A DNA stretch of 20,942 bases from an uncultured Treponema sp. (GCA_937885175.1 CAKZZO010000027.1:1-20942); one strand, 5' to 3'. Positions 15,097 through 20,942 are shown, counted from the first letter of the stretch. Program-made: numbers and translations. Notes: generated by a model not told the origin, from the sequence alone.

Positions 15097-15129
15097 ATTA
15101 TAAACCGATTCTTCCTTGGACGCAAGGAA
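15097..15129 (-). promoter_or_regulatory. promoter and inverted repeat before the pectinesterase operon
   Basis: TTGCGT (15125-15120), 17 bp, then a perfect TATAAT (15102-15097), and 6 nt later the ATG. TTCCTT/AAGGAA arms (15112-15129) form an inverted repeat across the -35, a possible operator. The mRNA would be leaderless. Confidence 0.65.
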
Positions 15130-15142
15130 AAACAGATGACTT

Positions 15143-15208
15143 ATAGGGGACGTTTGCGATTTGCGGCGGCTTGCCTCCGAATTCATCGTGAAGAAGGAGG
15201 CTGTCTGT
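15143..15208 (+). repeat. orphan copy of the type I toxin leader
   Basis: 66 bp matching 16981-17046 at 63 positions, including the GAAGAAGGAGG ribosome site. After the matching part the sequence diverges exactly at the start codon: here ATG opens only a 16-codon frame (15209-15259), MKRIHQRGAYSATTIC, unrelated to the toxin and overlapping the end of the ATP-binding gene. This is a decayed toxin locus or a recombination end. Confidence 0.85.
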
Positions 15209-15234
15209 ATGAAAAGGATTCATCAGAGAGGGGC

Positions 15235-16677
15235 TTACTCCGCAACTACAATCTGCTGATTTTTGCTACGCGGTTTTTCAGGAATTGTATATTTCAGTTT
15301 TCCTTCCTCGATAAGCGGAATTATGTAATTCTTCACAAAATATGCAGGATGTTTTTCATCAAAACCAAACTGTTGAGCAATCACTTCTTTTGATCTTGGT
15401 TTCCTGCAGAACTCAATTATATCATCTGAAAGCCGATTATCTGCTCTTTTTTCGTTATATAAAGTGACTTTAAATGAGCCCCTTATATTTTCAAATTTTG
15501 GCTCCAGTAAGCCTGCCTTTCTCATTTCTGCATAAATTGTTGGAATACCAGAATACCTGTTTTCTGTTGTATTTAAGATTTCCAGAGCAGCGGCAATAAA
15601 TGGATTTCTTACATCTGCTTTTGTTTTTCCAAGTTCATCAAGTGTGAGCCGACCGTATAATCCGCCCGGATTTGAAACCTCAATTCGATTCGGATACATT
15701 TCTATTCGAACAGGTTCGTTTTCTGTATGAATGCTGTAGTCCCGGTGAATCAGAGCATTTAAAATAATTTCACGAACAGCTTTTACGGGATATTCATAAA
15801 CATCATTCCGATGTCCGCTTTCATCAATTACAGTTGAGATTTTCATGTTCTGCTGAATAAAAGAAAGTGCGCTTTCAAGCATCTGCGGGATTGTTCCATC
15901 AAGCCTCTTATTTACAAGAAAACGTTCTCCGGTTGCGGCTTCTTTTGCATAAGTATCCGATGCACATACAACAGCTACAATATCAAGATTTGGAGAAAGG
16001 TACTGTGGGTATTTACCAAACAGCATTATTCCGCAGACTGTAGGATTTCCTTCCTTATCAGAAAGCCCGTTTAATGTAACAAGAGTTTTCTTGTCCATAT
16101 TTACAAGGTTCGGTTTTACAGAAACTGCTTTTGCAATAAATCCGTCCAGCTGAATCTGATCAATCATAGACTCATCAATTCTTCTGTTTGTCCTAAGCTC
16201 GTCTTCAGTCTTGTATTTAAATGCATCATAACTGTAGATTTCATATTCTGTCATGGGTAAGTCAGCGTCGCCGATTCGAATATAGGAACCTTTGCTTTTT
16301 CCTTTTCCGGTGTAATAGCATGGCTTACTGATTGAATCCATTTCAGCAATTTCGGCTGCAGCAACAATTTTTCCCTCATACTCACAAAAGCTAATTAAAG
16401 GCCTTACAACTGGTTCCATTTCTTTTGCCTGTTCAACAACTTTCTTTTCAAGGTCATCTGGATTCTGAATGCCACAGACTTTGTATCCGGCTTTTTCATC
16501 TATTCCAAAAATGATGATTCCGCCTTCGGTGTTAGAAAAGCTTGAAAAAGAGTCATAAAGCTTTTCGGGTGTACCGCCTTTTGCGCTTTTAAATTCTATT
16601 TTTGAAGTCTCGGTTTTTCTTTCCTTGATTTTCGTAATCAGGTCGAATAATTCAGATTCCTGCATGATTTCTCCCAT
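15235..16677 (-). CDS. AlbA_2 (Schlafen-type) and HATPase domain regulator-like protein
   Basis: 480 aa from the ATG at 16677, chosen because GGAG lies 5 nt upstream; ATG 16665 with GGGAGA is close behind. A longer frame to 16779 would read through a hairpin cluster. Near the N-terminus, TSKIEFKSA.. followed by FSNTEGGIIIFGID is the AlbA_2/Schlafen DNA- or RNA-binding domain. In the second half, VREIILNALIHRDYS and YPNRIEVSNPGGLYG are the N and G boxes of an HATPase_c_4 domain. A winged-helix-like tail follows. The family (COG2865-like) is called transcriptional regulator or accessory helicase-like; the real role is unknown and it is common in variable genome regions. It lies between the two copies of the toxin leader repeat. 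Confidence 0.85.
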   Translation of the reverse strand: MGEIMQESELFDLITKIKERKTETSKIEFKSAKGGTPEKLYDSFSSFSNTEGGIIIFGIDEKAGYKVCGIQNPDDLEKKVVEQAKEMEPVVRPLISFCEYEGKIVAAAEIAEMDSISKPCYYTGKGKSKGSYIRIGDADLPMTEYEIYSYDAFKYKTEDELRTNRRIDESMIDQIQLDGFIAKAVSVKPNLVNMDKKTLVTLNGLSDKEGNPTVCGIMLFGKYPQYLSPNLDIVAVVCASDTYAKEAATGERFLVNKRLDGTIPQMLESALSFIQQNMKISTVIDESGHRNDVYEYPVKAVREIILNALIHRDYSIHTENEPVRIEMYPNRIEVSNPGGLYGRLTLDELGKTKADVRNPFIAAALEILNTTENRYSGIPTIYAEMRKAGLLEPKFENIRGSFKVTLYNEKRADNRLSDDIIEFCRKPRSKEVIAQQFGFDEKHPAYFVKNYIIPLIEEGKLKYTIPEKPRSKNQQIVVAE

Positions 16678-16717
16678 AAAAACTCCGCGTCGCTTGAAAC
16701 TTCGTTGCGAATAGCGG

Positions 16718-16798
16718 TTGCACAGGATGTGCAAAATCGCAGTTTTTGACAACGACAAAAACTGCTCTGATAAAAACATTACACGGATGTAATTTTTT
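16718..16798. repeat. three-hairpin cluster in the leader of the AlbA_2 gene
   Basis: TTGCACA-GGA-TGTGCAA (16718-16734), GCAGTTTTTG/CAAAAACTGC (16739-16765) and ATTACA-CGGA-TGTAAT (16778-16793) flanked by A and T tracts. On the gene strand they read after a GGAGGAGT sequence near 16800 and before the likely start codon at 16677. Confidence 0.8.
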
Positions 16799-16821
16799 AT
16801 TACTCCTCCAAAAACATCATT

Positions 16822-16884
16822 TTACGAAAATAATATCATAAATTACGAAAATATGCAATTTTACGAAAATAAATTACGAAAATA
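16822..16884. repeat. four direct repeats TTACGAAAATA
   Basis: Copies begin at 16822, 16843, 16861 and 16874, with irregular spacing (21, 18, 13). They lie upstream of the AlbA_2 gene and look like a multi-site operator or iterons. Confidence 0.75.
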
Positions 16885-16944
16885 TTTTCCAGAGGATTTA
16901 TTGTGAGACCTGAATAACATCTGACAGGCGAAACCGCTACGGGC

Positions 16945-16973
16945 TTGCACTTTTCTTCTATTTAGTATACTAT
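16945..16973 (+). promoter_or_regulatory. promoter of the type I toxin mRNA
   Basis: TTGCAC (16945-16950), 17 bp, TACTAT (16968-16973), with overlapping TATACT and TACAAT as alternative -10 boxes. Predicted start near 16980, giving a leader of about 65 nt that contains the 66-bp repeat. Confidence 0.5.
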
Positions 16974-16980
16974 ACAATAT

Positions 16981-17046
16981 ATAGGGGACGCATGCGATTT
17001 GCGGCGGCTTGCCTCCGAATTCATCATGAAGAAGGAGGCTGTCTGT
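16981..17046 (+). repeat. toxin leader repeat, intact copy
   Basis: Second copy of the 66-bp sequence also found at 15143-15208. It begins with GGGGACGCATGCGA from 16984 and ends at the toxin start codon with the ribosome site GAAGAAGGAGG. Confidence 0.85.
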
Positions 17047-17125
17047 GACGGAATACGAAACAGCAATGTTGATTATTGCGATTATCGCTCTTGTTATAGA
17101 CCTGCTCACCTTCCTGAAAAAATAA
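17045..17125 (+). CDS. type I toxin, small holin-like membrane peptide
   Basis: 26 aa, starting GTG at 17045 with GGAGG 6 nt upstream. The peptide begins (M)TEYETAM, has one hydrophobic helix (about residues 8-24, LIIAIIALVIDLLTF) with an internal Asp, and ends LKK. Start Thr-x-Tyr-Glu, single span and basic end match the putative holin-like toxin family (Hol_Tox, TxpA/BsrG-like) known mostly from Firmicutes, where overproduction depolarises the membrane. A convergent small RNA gene overlaps its 3' end, as in TxpA/RatA. It was too short for a routine gene call. Chance is unlikely given the ribosome site, the terminator and the antisense promoter. Confidence 0.8.
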   Translation: MTEYETAMLIIAIIALVIDLLTFLKK

Positions 17126-17137
17126 CGGAAAGAGCAT

Positions 17138-17237
17138 AAAAAAGAAACCGCCCATAATTGAAGTGTACCAGACTTCTAGGGCGGTTTTTACAAACTGCTA
17201 CGGAGGCGGTCGCTCACTCGCATGCGTCCCCGTCTTT
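17138..17237 (-). ncRNA. antisense antitoxin RNA, about 100 nt
   Basis: Promoter on the minus strand: TTGACG (17272-17267), 17 bp, TACAAT (17249-17244), predicted start near 17237. The RNA would end in GGGCGGTTTCTTTTTT around 17138. Its last ~50 nt are complementary to the 3' part of the toxin mRNA, the convergent layout of TxpA/RatA. Its 5' region (ACGGGGACGCATGCGA..) repeats the 5' end of the toxin mRNA. Ends are predictions. Confidence 0.7.
17145..17187. terminator. bidirectional terminator of the toxin mRNA and antisense RNA
   Basis: AAACCGCCC (17145-17153) pairs with GGGCGGTTT (17179-17187), with an inner GAAGT/ACTTC stem. TTTTT follows on the plus strand, and TTTCTTTTTT on the minus strand. 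Confidence 0.85.
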
Positions 17238-17243
17238 TATAGT

Positions 17244-17272
17244 ATTGTACACCATTTTTGGCTGGCCGTCAA
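17244..17272 (-). promoter_or_regulatory. promoter of the antisense RNA
   Basis: TTGACG and TACAAT with an ideal 17-bp spacer on the minus strand; the best-matching promoter in this locus, as expected for an antitoxin RNA that must be in excess. Confidence 0.7.
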
Positions 17273-17283
17273 TGTTCAGGTCA

Positions 17284-17319
17284 AAAAGAACGCCATACTG
17301 AAGCGGGTTCAGTATGGCG
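17284..17319 (-). terminator. terminator of the Ig-like repeat gene
   Basis: Perfect 12-bp stem CGCCATACTGAA/TTCAGTATGGCG (17291-17302 with 17308-17319), loop of 5, followed on the minus strand by TTCTTTTTG. It lies 67 bp after the stop at 17386. Smaller inverted repeats (AGTCA/TGACT near 17348-17362) fill the gap. Confidence 0.8.
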
Positions 17320-17385
17320 CCGGGAGGGGGAGACCACCACTGTCAGCAAGTCAACTGGTGACTGTCCGGCAGTGAAGTTGGACGG

Positions 17386-19713
17386 TTACTCTACATCAAA
17401 GGCACGAATGGCTCTCATTTTTACCTGATGATCATTAGCCTTCATTCTGATATTGCCATAATTTAACTTGGTACCATTATCTTTAGTCAAATAAATAAAT
17501 ACACATTTCAAGTAGCTAGAATTGTTCTCGGTATCCAAGTGACATGTACCGCAAGTCCAGTATTCTCCATCGAGGATTGTTGCACCTGCATTGGTAAACG
17601 ATTCATTTATCGTGGCCAATACTGCAGCGTCGTTGCTATCTTTATTCATTTTAAGTATTTCATACTCAGCGGGCATGTACCAGCCGCTTGCCCACATACC
17701 TGTCAGATTGTATGTTGTGGCATAAGAGTTTAACCATTCCCATGCAGGATAATTACCCGGTGTGTTTTCATCACTAATAGAAGAACACAGGTCGGCCCAT
17801 GCATTTCTACCAGTCTTTATACCTGTACTATTTTCGCCATTATAATAAGAAGGATAGTCATCATAAAGTAATGACAACGGTTTGTTTTCACCATCGGCTC
17901 CATTAATACACCATGCTAAGAAATTAGGGGTTTCATACAGTCCGAAGCCCAGCATCTTTGCAGCATCCGGATCTGACTCATCCGGTACATAGAAGATAAC
18001 CGCGACAGCCTTAGCTCTCTGGGAAGGTGATAATACATCTCCTGCGGCAACAGCAGTTCCATCGTTTAACACAACATCACCTATTGCGTTTGGCTTTGCT
18101 TTTACAGGAGCGTCCGCCCATTCAACATGCAGTGAATAAGAGACTGTTTTAGTGCTGTAGGTGGAATTATCACTATCTGACACTGTTGCAGTTATTGTTA
18201 CATCACCGCCACCTGTGATTCTCACTTCGCCCGTACTTGAGTTAACTTCTGCCACTGTGGTGTTACTGGAAGTATATTTTACAGTGCCATCTCCTGTGTT
18301 AGTAAGGGTATTGGTAAATGAAGAATCTCTAGAATTCTTACTTATTGATTTTTCCGCATAACTAATGCCTGCAGGACTTCTGACAGCCAGAGTGTAAGTC
18401 GCTGTCATTGGTACCCAGTACGAAGTATTAGAACCATCTTCATTCATTTTCATCACATCAGGATACTTGTATTTTGGACCGTCTGCTATATTTGCGGTAA
18501 TGGTTGTGCTTCCTGTATTTCCGACAATGGTTATTTCACCTGTTGCCGGATCTACAGTGGCCACATCCGTGTTGCTTAATGAATAAGATGCAGTGCCGTC
18601 ACCAGTGTTTGTAAGGGGATTTGTAAATTTGCCGTCTTCGGTAGTTTTGTTTATAGTCTCCTGGCTATAACTTATGCTTGCATTCTCTTTTGTTAGATGA
18701 ATATAGCAAGTAGCCCATTGTTTTCCAGCGTCATAATGTGCACTTCTTTCTTCCTTAATCCTTGCTGTGATTAAAGCTCCCTCCCCGCCTAGAATTGTTA
18801 CCTCACCTGTTACCGGGTCAACCGTTGCACTACTCGGGTTATTGGAAGTGAATTCTACTATTCCATCACCATTATTGTAGAATGTTGGAACAAAGGGGGC
18901 ATCTAAAGTTGATTTATACCAGTGATATTCAGGGAACGAAATTTGGTATTCACCACCTTCGGCTGCCTGATTTACCGTAAGCGTAAAGGAAGCAGTTTTT
19001 TCACTGTAGGTATATTTTGCAGTATCAGTTACGGTTGCCGTGATGGTAGCAGTACCTGTGCCTTGAATTGATACCGTACCTGTAGAAGCATTTACCACAG
19101 CTACTTCTGTATTACTTGAAGCATAGGTTACCGTGCTGTCTCCCGTGTGTTTAAGGTCATTGGAAAAATAATTTGTAGATGTCGTTTTTGTTACGCTACT
19201 GCTCGAAAACTTAATTGAACCAGTATATTTTTTTACAGTCAAAGTGTAGGATGCCGTCTTTGTGGCATAGGTGTATTTAGTGCCGTCTTCCACTGTGGCC
19301 GTAATGACTGCACTTCCTTCTGCAACAGGTGTTACCAGGCCTGAAGAGGCATCTACCGTAGCAACACTCGTATTATTTGAAGAATAGGTTACAGTGCCAT
19401 CTCCTGTCTTTGTAAGTGAATTTGTAAAGGCAGAGTCATCAACCATTTTTTCCACTGTACTTGTTCCATAGCCTATGGTTCCTGCGGCTTTTGAAACTGT
19501 CAGCACATAGGAAAGAGTTTTAACAGTGTAGTAATATCCTGTGCCGTCCTCTACCGTCGCCGAGATGGTTGTAGTTCCCGCCACACCGAGAATCGTTACC
19601 TCACCAGTTCTTGCATCTATTGTGGCAATTGTCGTGTCGCTGGACATATAAAAAACCTGTCCATCGCCTGTATTTGTAAGCGTATTTGTAAATTTTGTAT
19701 CAATCTGTAACAC
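17386..19713 (-). CDS. 5'-truncated bacterial Ig-like (Big_2) repeat protein with DUF1566-like end
   Basis: 775 codons. The frame opens inside a repeat: IDTKFTNTLTNTGDG at the very start equals the middle of later repeats (DSAFTNSLTKTGDG). There is one partial Ig-like unit (1-74) and five full units (about 78-161, 165-247, 256-341, 345-445, 449-531), each with TGDGTVxYxSSNTxVAxV and TGxVTI.G. Residues about 545-775 form a C-terminal domain with ASGWYMPAEYEI, YWTC and VKMRAIRAF, like DUF1566/FISUMP domains of surface proteins. Such proteins are normally exported, but no signal peptide exists here. The GTG at 19713 has no ribosome site, and two terminators lie just upstream. It is probably a silent truncated copy. 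Confidence 0.8.
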   Translation of the reverse strand: MLQIDTKFTNTLTNTGDGQVFYMSSDTTIATIDARTGEVTILGVAGTTTISATVEDGTGYYYTVKTLSYVLTVSKAAGTIGYGTSTVEKMVDDSAFTNSLTKTGDGTVTYSSNNTSVATVDASSGLVTPVAEGSAVITATVEDGTKYTYATKTASYTLTVKKYTGSIKFSSSSVTKTTSTNYFSNDLKHTGDSTVTYASSNTEVAVVNASTGTVSIQGTGTATITATVTDTAKYTYSEKTASFTLTVNQAAEGGEYQISFPEYHWYKSTLDAPFVPTFYNNGDGIVEFTSNNPSSATVDPVTGEVTILGGEGALITARIKEERSAHYDAGKQWATCYIHLTKENASISYSQETINKTTEDGKFTNPLTNTGDGTASYSLSNTDVATVDPATGEITIVGNTGSTTITANIADGPKYKYPDVMKMNEDGSNTSYWVPMTATYTLAVRSPAGISYAEKSISKNSRDSSFTNTLTNTGDGTVKYTSSNTTVAEVNSSTGEVRITGGGDVTITATVSDSDNSTYSTKTVSYSLHVEWADAPVKAKPNAIGDVVLNDGTAVAAGDVLSPSQRAKAVAVIFYVPDESDPDAAKMLGFGLYETPNFLAWCINGADGENKPLSLLYDDYPSYYNGENSTGIKTGRNAWADLCSSISDENTPGNYPAWEWLNSYATTYNLTGMWASGWYMPAEYEILKMNKDSNDAAVLATINESFTNAGATILDGEYWTCGTCHLDTENNSSYLKCVFIYLTKDNGTKLNYGNIRMKANDHQVKMRAIRAFDVE

Positions 19714-19720
19714 GCAACGA

Positions 19721-19741
19721 AAAAAACGCTTTTTTGAAGCG
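19721..19741 (-). terminator. terminator upstream of the truncated Ig-like gene
   Basis: CGCTT/AAGCG stem (19727-19731 with 19737-19741), then TTTTTT on the minus strand. It blocks read-through into the Ig-like gene. Confidence 0.65.
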
Positions 19742-19763
19742 ATAACTCACTCAGTCAAAAATC

Positions 19764-19794
19764 ACGCTATGTGTAAGTCTTTTGCACATAGCGT
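19764..19794. terminator. terminator after the formyltransferase gene
   Basis: Perfect 10-bp stem ACGCTATGTG/CACATAGCGT (19764-19773 with 19785-19794), 11-nt loop. T tracts lie on both sides, so it can work in both directions; it begins 9 bp beyond the formyltransferase stop. Confidence 0.85.
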
Positions 19795-19802
19795 TTTCTT
19801 TT

Positions 19803-20435
19803 TTATGGCAGCATCATCAACTCAGGTCTAAACAATCTTGTGTTTTGGTCAACGGGAGGCTCCCATGTGGCAAAGCTCTCGTCCTGTGGCGTTGCTGAAT
19901 ACTTGTCGTCCTCTATCATTTTCAAGGTTTCAAGTATCAGCCGCACACCAAGCGGAAACAGAGCCTCACGCCACAAGTCCTTGTAAGTCCATTTTTTATT
20001 CACAAGTACCGGGCGTTGAAGCACAATTGCTCCGCCGTCTACCTTTTCGCCAAGTTCATAAATTGAACCGCCCGCTACAGTATCACCGAATCGAACAGTC
20101 CATTTAACTGCATCACGCCCACGGTGTCGGGGAAGAAGCGACGGATGATAGCCGACCGCATACCTCACTTTTTCACGGGCTTTCGTGCTTATAAAATGGT
20201 GGCTGTGAGCCGCAATTATAACATCCGTTCCATCAGGAATATCAGATGAACGCAACTTGTCAGAATCGATAATGACAGGCTTTGCCTTGTCGCAAAATGC
20301 GGCTTTTTTGAGCCTGTCGTAATACTGGCCGTCTGCAGGACATGCAACACCAGTTATCGTATAACCTGCATCCTTAACAGCCTTATAGACTGCCGCACCG
20401 AAAGACTTCTGACCTGCAATGAACACTTTAAGCAT
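19803..20435 (-). CDS. formyltransferase-family protein
   Basis: 210 aa from the ATG at 20435; longer frames overlap the GNAT gene. It has the Formyl_trans_N fold: MLKVFIAGQKSFGAAVYKAV, then VIIAAHSHHFI, GYHPSLLPRHRGRDAVKW and GGSIYELGEKVDGGAIVLQRPV. Family members move a formyl group from 10-formyltetrahydrofolate to an amine (PurN, Fmt, ArnA, sugar formyltransferases). The Asn two residues before the active-site His (N-x-H-P-S in PurN) is Gly here (GYHPS), while the His and the late Asp (VDGG) are kept. So the acceptor is unknown and catalysis may be altered. The C-terminal tRNA-binding domain of Fmt is missing. It overlaps the GNAT gene by 8 bp, so the two are translationally coupled and probably modify the same amine-bearing substrate. 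Confidence 0.85.
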   Translation of the reverse strand: MLKVFIAGQKSFGAAVYKAVKDAGYTITGVACPADGQYYDRLKKAAFCDKAKPVIIDSDKLRSSDIPDGTDVIIAAHSHHFISTKAREKVRYAVGYHPSLLPRHRGRDAVKWTVRFGDTVAGGSIYELGEKVDGGAIVLQRPVLVNKKWTYKDLWREALFPLGVRLILETLKMIEDDKYSATPQDESFATWEPPVDQNTRLFRPELMMLP

Positions 20436-20942
20436 TACGCACCCCCAGATAGGCGAAGCCCTGCACGGCTCTGAAATGTCCGCCGTACCAGCTGTGTCCG
20501 CCACTCGTTCCGTCCTTATGAGCAAGGCTGAATTTCGTTCCGGCTTTCTGATAAAGAACTGCACTTTTTTGAACCCAAAGCGGAGAGCGACGAAGAGCCG
20601 CCGCAAGCTGGGGATGAGATGTGTGGAAAATCACAGGAAGTTTTCTTCCGCATCGTCCGTTTCCGTCCAAATGCAACTGACAAACCGCATTCAGGAATCG
20701 AGTTCCGATTCCAGCTCCCTGCCATTCAGGCATTACCACAAGGCGTGTCGCCCTGTAATAACCACTCTGGAAGAATGGGCAAACAGCGACATGAGCAACC
20801 GGCTCACCGTCTACCAAGCCCACAAAATACTGAGCAGCAATCGGCATCGGTAAGTCTAAATAGTAATGCGGCTTAAAGTATTTCCAATAACTTCCATTGG
20901 TCTGCCTAATCTCAAGTTCGAACTTAGGGCGTTGAAGACACC
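20428..20942 (-). CDS. GNAT acetyltransferase, 5' end beyond window
   Basis: The frame stays open to the right edge (171 codons seen), so the true start is outside; an ATG at 20847 is internal. From the edge it reads RPKFELEIRQTNGSYWKYFKPHYYL, then QYFVGLVDGEPVAHVAV, TRLVVMPEWQGAGIGTRFLNAV (the acetyl-CoA loop, Q-G-A-G-I-G) and SPLWVQKSA near the end. This pattern, with a W..F..HYL motif, is seen in GNAT proteins associated with phage or plasmid-type ATPases, so the missing part may be more than an acetyltransferase. The stop overlaps the formyltransferase start by 8 bp. An acetyltransferase next to a formyltransferase suggests amine acylation, but the substrate is unknown. Confidence 0.8.
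   Translation of the reverse strand, partial: CLQRPKFELEIRQTNGSYWKYFKPHYYLDLPMPIAAQYFVGLVDGEPVAHVAVCPFFQSGYYRATRLVVMPEWQGAGIGTRFLNAVCQLHLDGNGRCGRKLPVIFHTSHPQLAAALRRSPLWVQKSAVLYQKAGTKFSLAHKDGTSGGHSWYGGHFRAVQGFAYLGVRNA

Noticed and set aside
15143..17046. Composite transposon bounded by the two 66-bp repeats
   Set aside because: No transposase, no terminal inverted repeats and no target duplication seen; shared toxin leaders are the simpler explanation.
16861..17109. 82-codon minus-strand frame across the toxin locus
   Set aside because: It is antisense to the toxin peptide and leader, runs through the repeat, and has no ribosome site.
17284..17385. Integron attC site (known in some treponemes)
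   Set aside because: The strong hairpin is followed by a T tract on the minus strand and no paired RYYYAAC/GTTRRRY boxes were found; a terminator explains it.

Overview
The window looks like a piece of the chromosome of a saccharolytic spirochaete, most likely a gut, rumen or oral Treponema. This is inferred from gene content: a LoaP/NusG paralogue paired with a small conserved hypothetical gene, bacterial Ig-like surface-type repeats, pectin enzymes, and AT-rich intergenic DNA full of hairpins. It cannot be proven without a database. Genes are mostly on the minus strand, in short operons separated by accessory DNA.

Left part (1-3780). A CMP-sugar synthetase gene begins at 88 and runs off the left edge. 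About 660 bp of gene-poor DNA follows, then an AAA_14/DUF4143 ATPase gene preceded by a five-unit 32-bp tandem repeat. Next comes a two-gene operon (small hypothetical protein plus LoaP-like antitermination factor), divergent from a small XRE regulator. The LoaP-like gene reads toward the sugar-activation gene, as expected if it acts on a surface-polysaccharide operon, but the ATPase and its repeats lie between them.

Middle part (3781-9882). A tandemly duplicated ~94-bp hairpin element abuts the glmS end. Behind it is a three-gene minus-strand operon: a beta-barrel-like envelope protein, a membrane-anchored degenerate HD-GYP protein, then glmS (glucosamine-6-phosphate synthase, cell-wall precursor supply). 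Divergent from it is an anchored, solute-binding-like protein.

Pectin region (9883-15129). kdgK (2-keto-3-deoxygluconate kinase) and a pectinesterase-polygalacturonase operon suggest demethylation and hydrolysis of imported pectic oligomers, since both enzymes lack signal peptides, with kdgK acting late in galacturonate catabolism. Between them sit a PIN-toxin/RHH-antitoxin pair and a broken, apparently chimeric regulator gene.

Right part (15130-20942). An AlbA_2/HATPase gene lies between two copies of a 66-bp leader. The right-hand copy belongs to a complete type I toxin-antitoxin locus: a 26-aa holin-like toxin and a convergent antisense RNA. The left-hand copy has lost its toxin. Beyond are a 5'-truncated Ig-like repeat gene behind two terminators and a coupled GNAT/formyltransferase pair cut by the right edge.

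The most unusual patterns are: (i) hairpins whose stems differ but whose apex is CATCC(R)TG, arranged in clusters beside several genes; (ii) the type I toxin-antitoxin locus whose two transcripts begin with the same 14 nt, with an orphan leader 1.8 kb away; (iii) separate direct-repeat clusters upstream of both accessory ATPase genes; (iv) several promoters whose -10 box leaves almost no untranslated leader. All positions and motifs were read by eye; no searches or folding programs were run.
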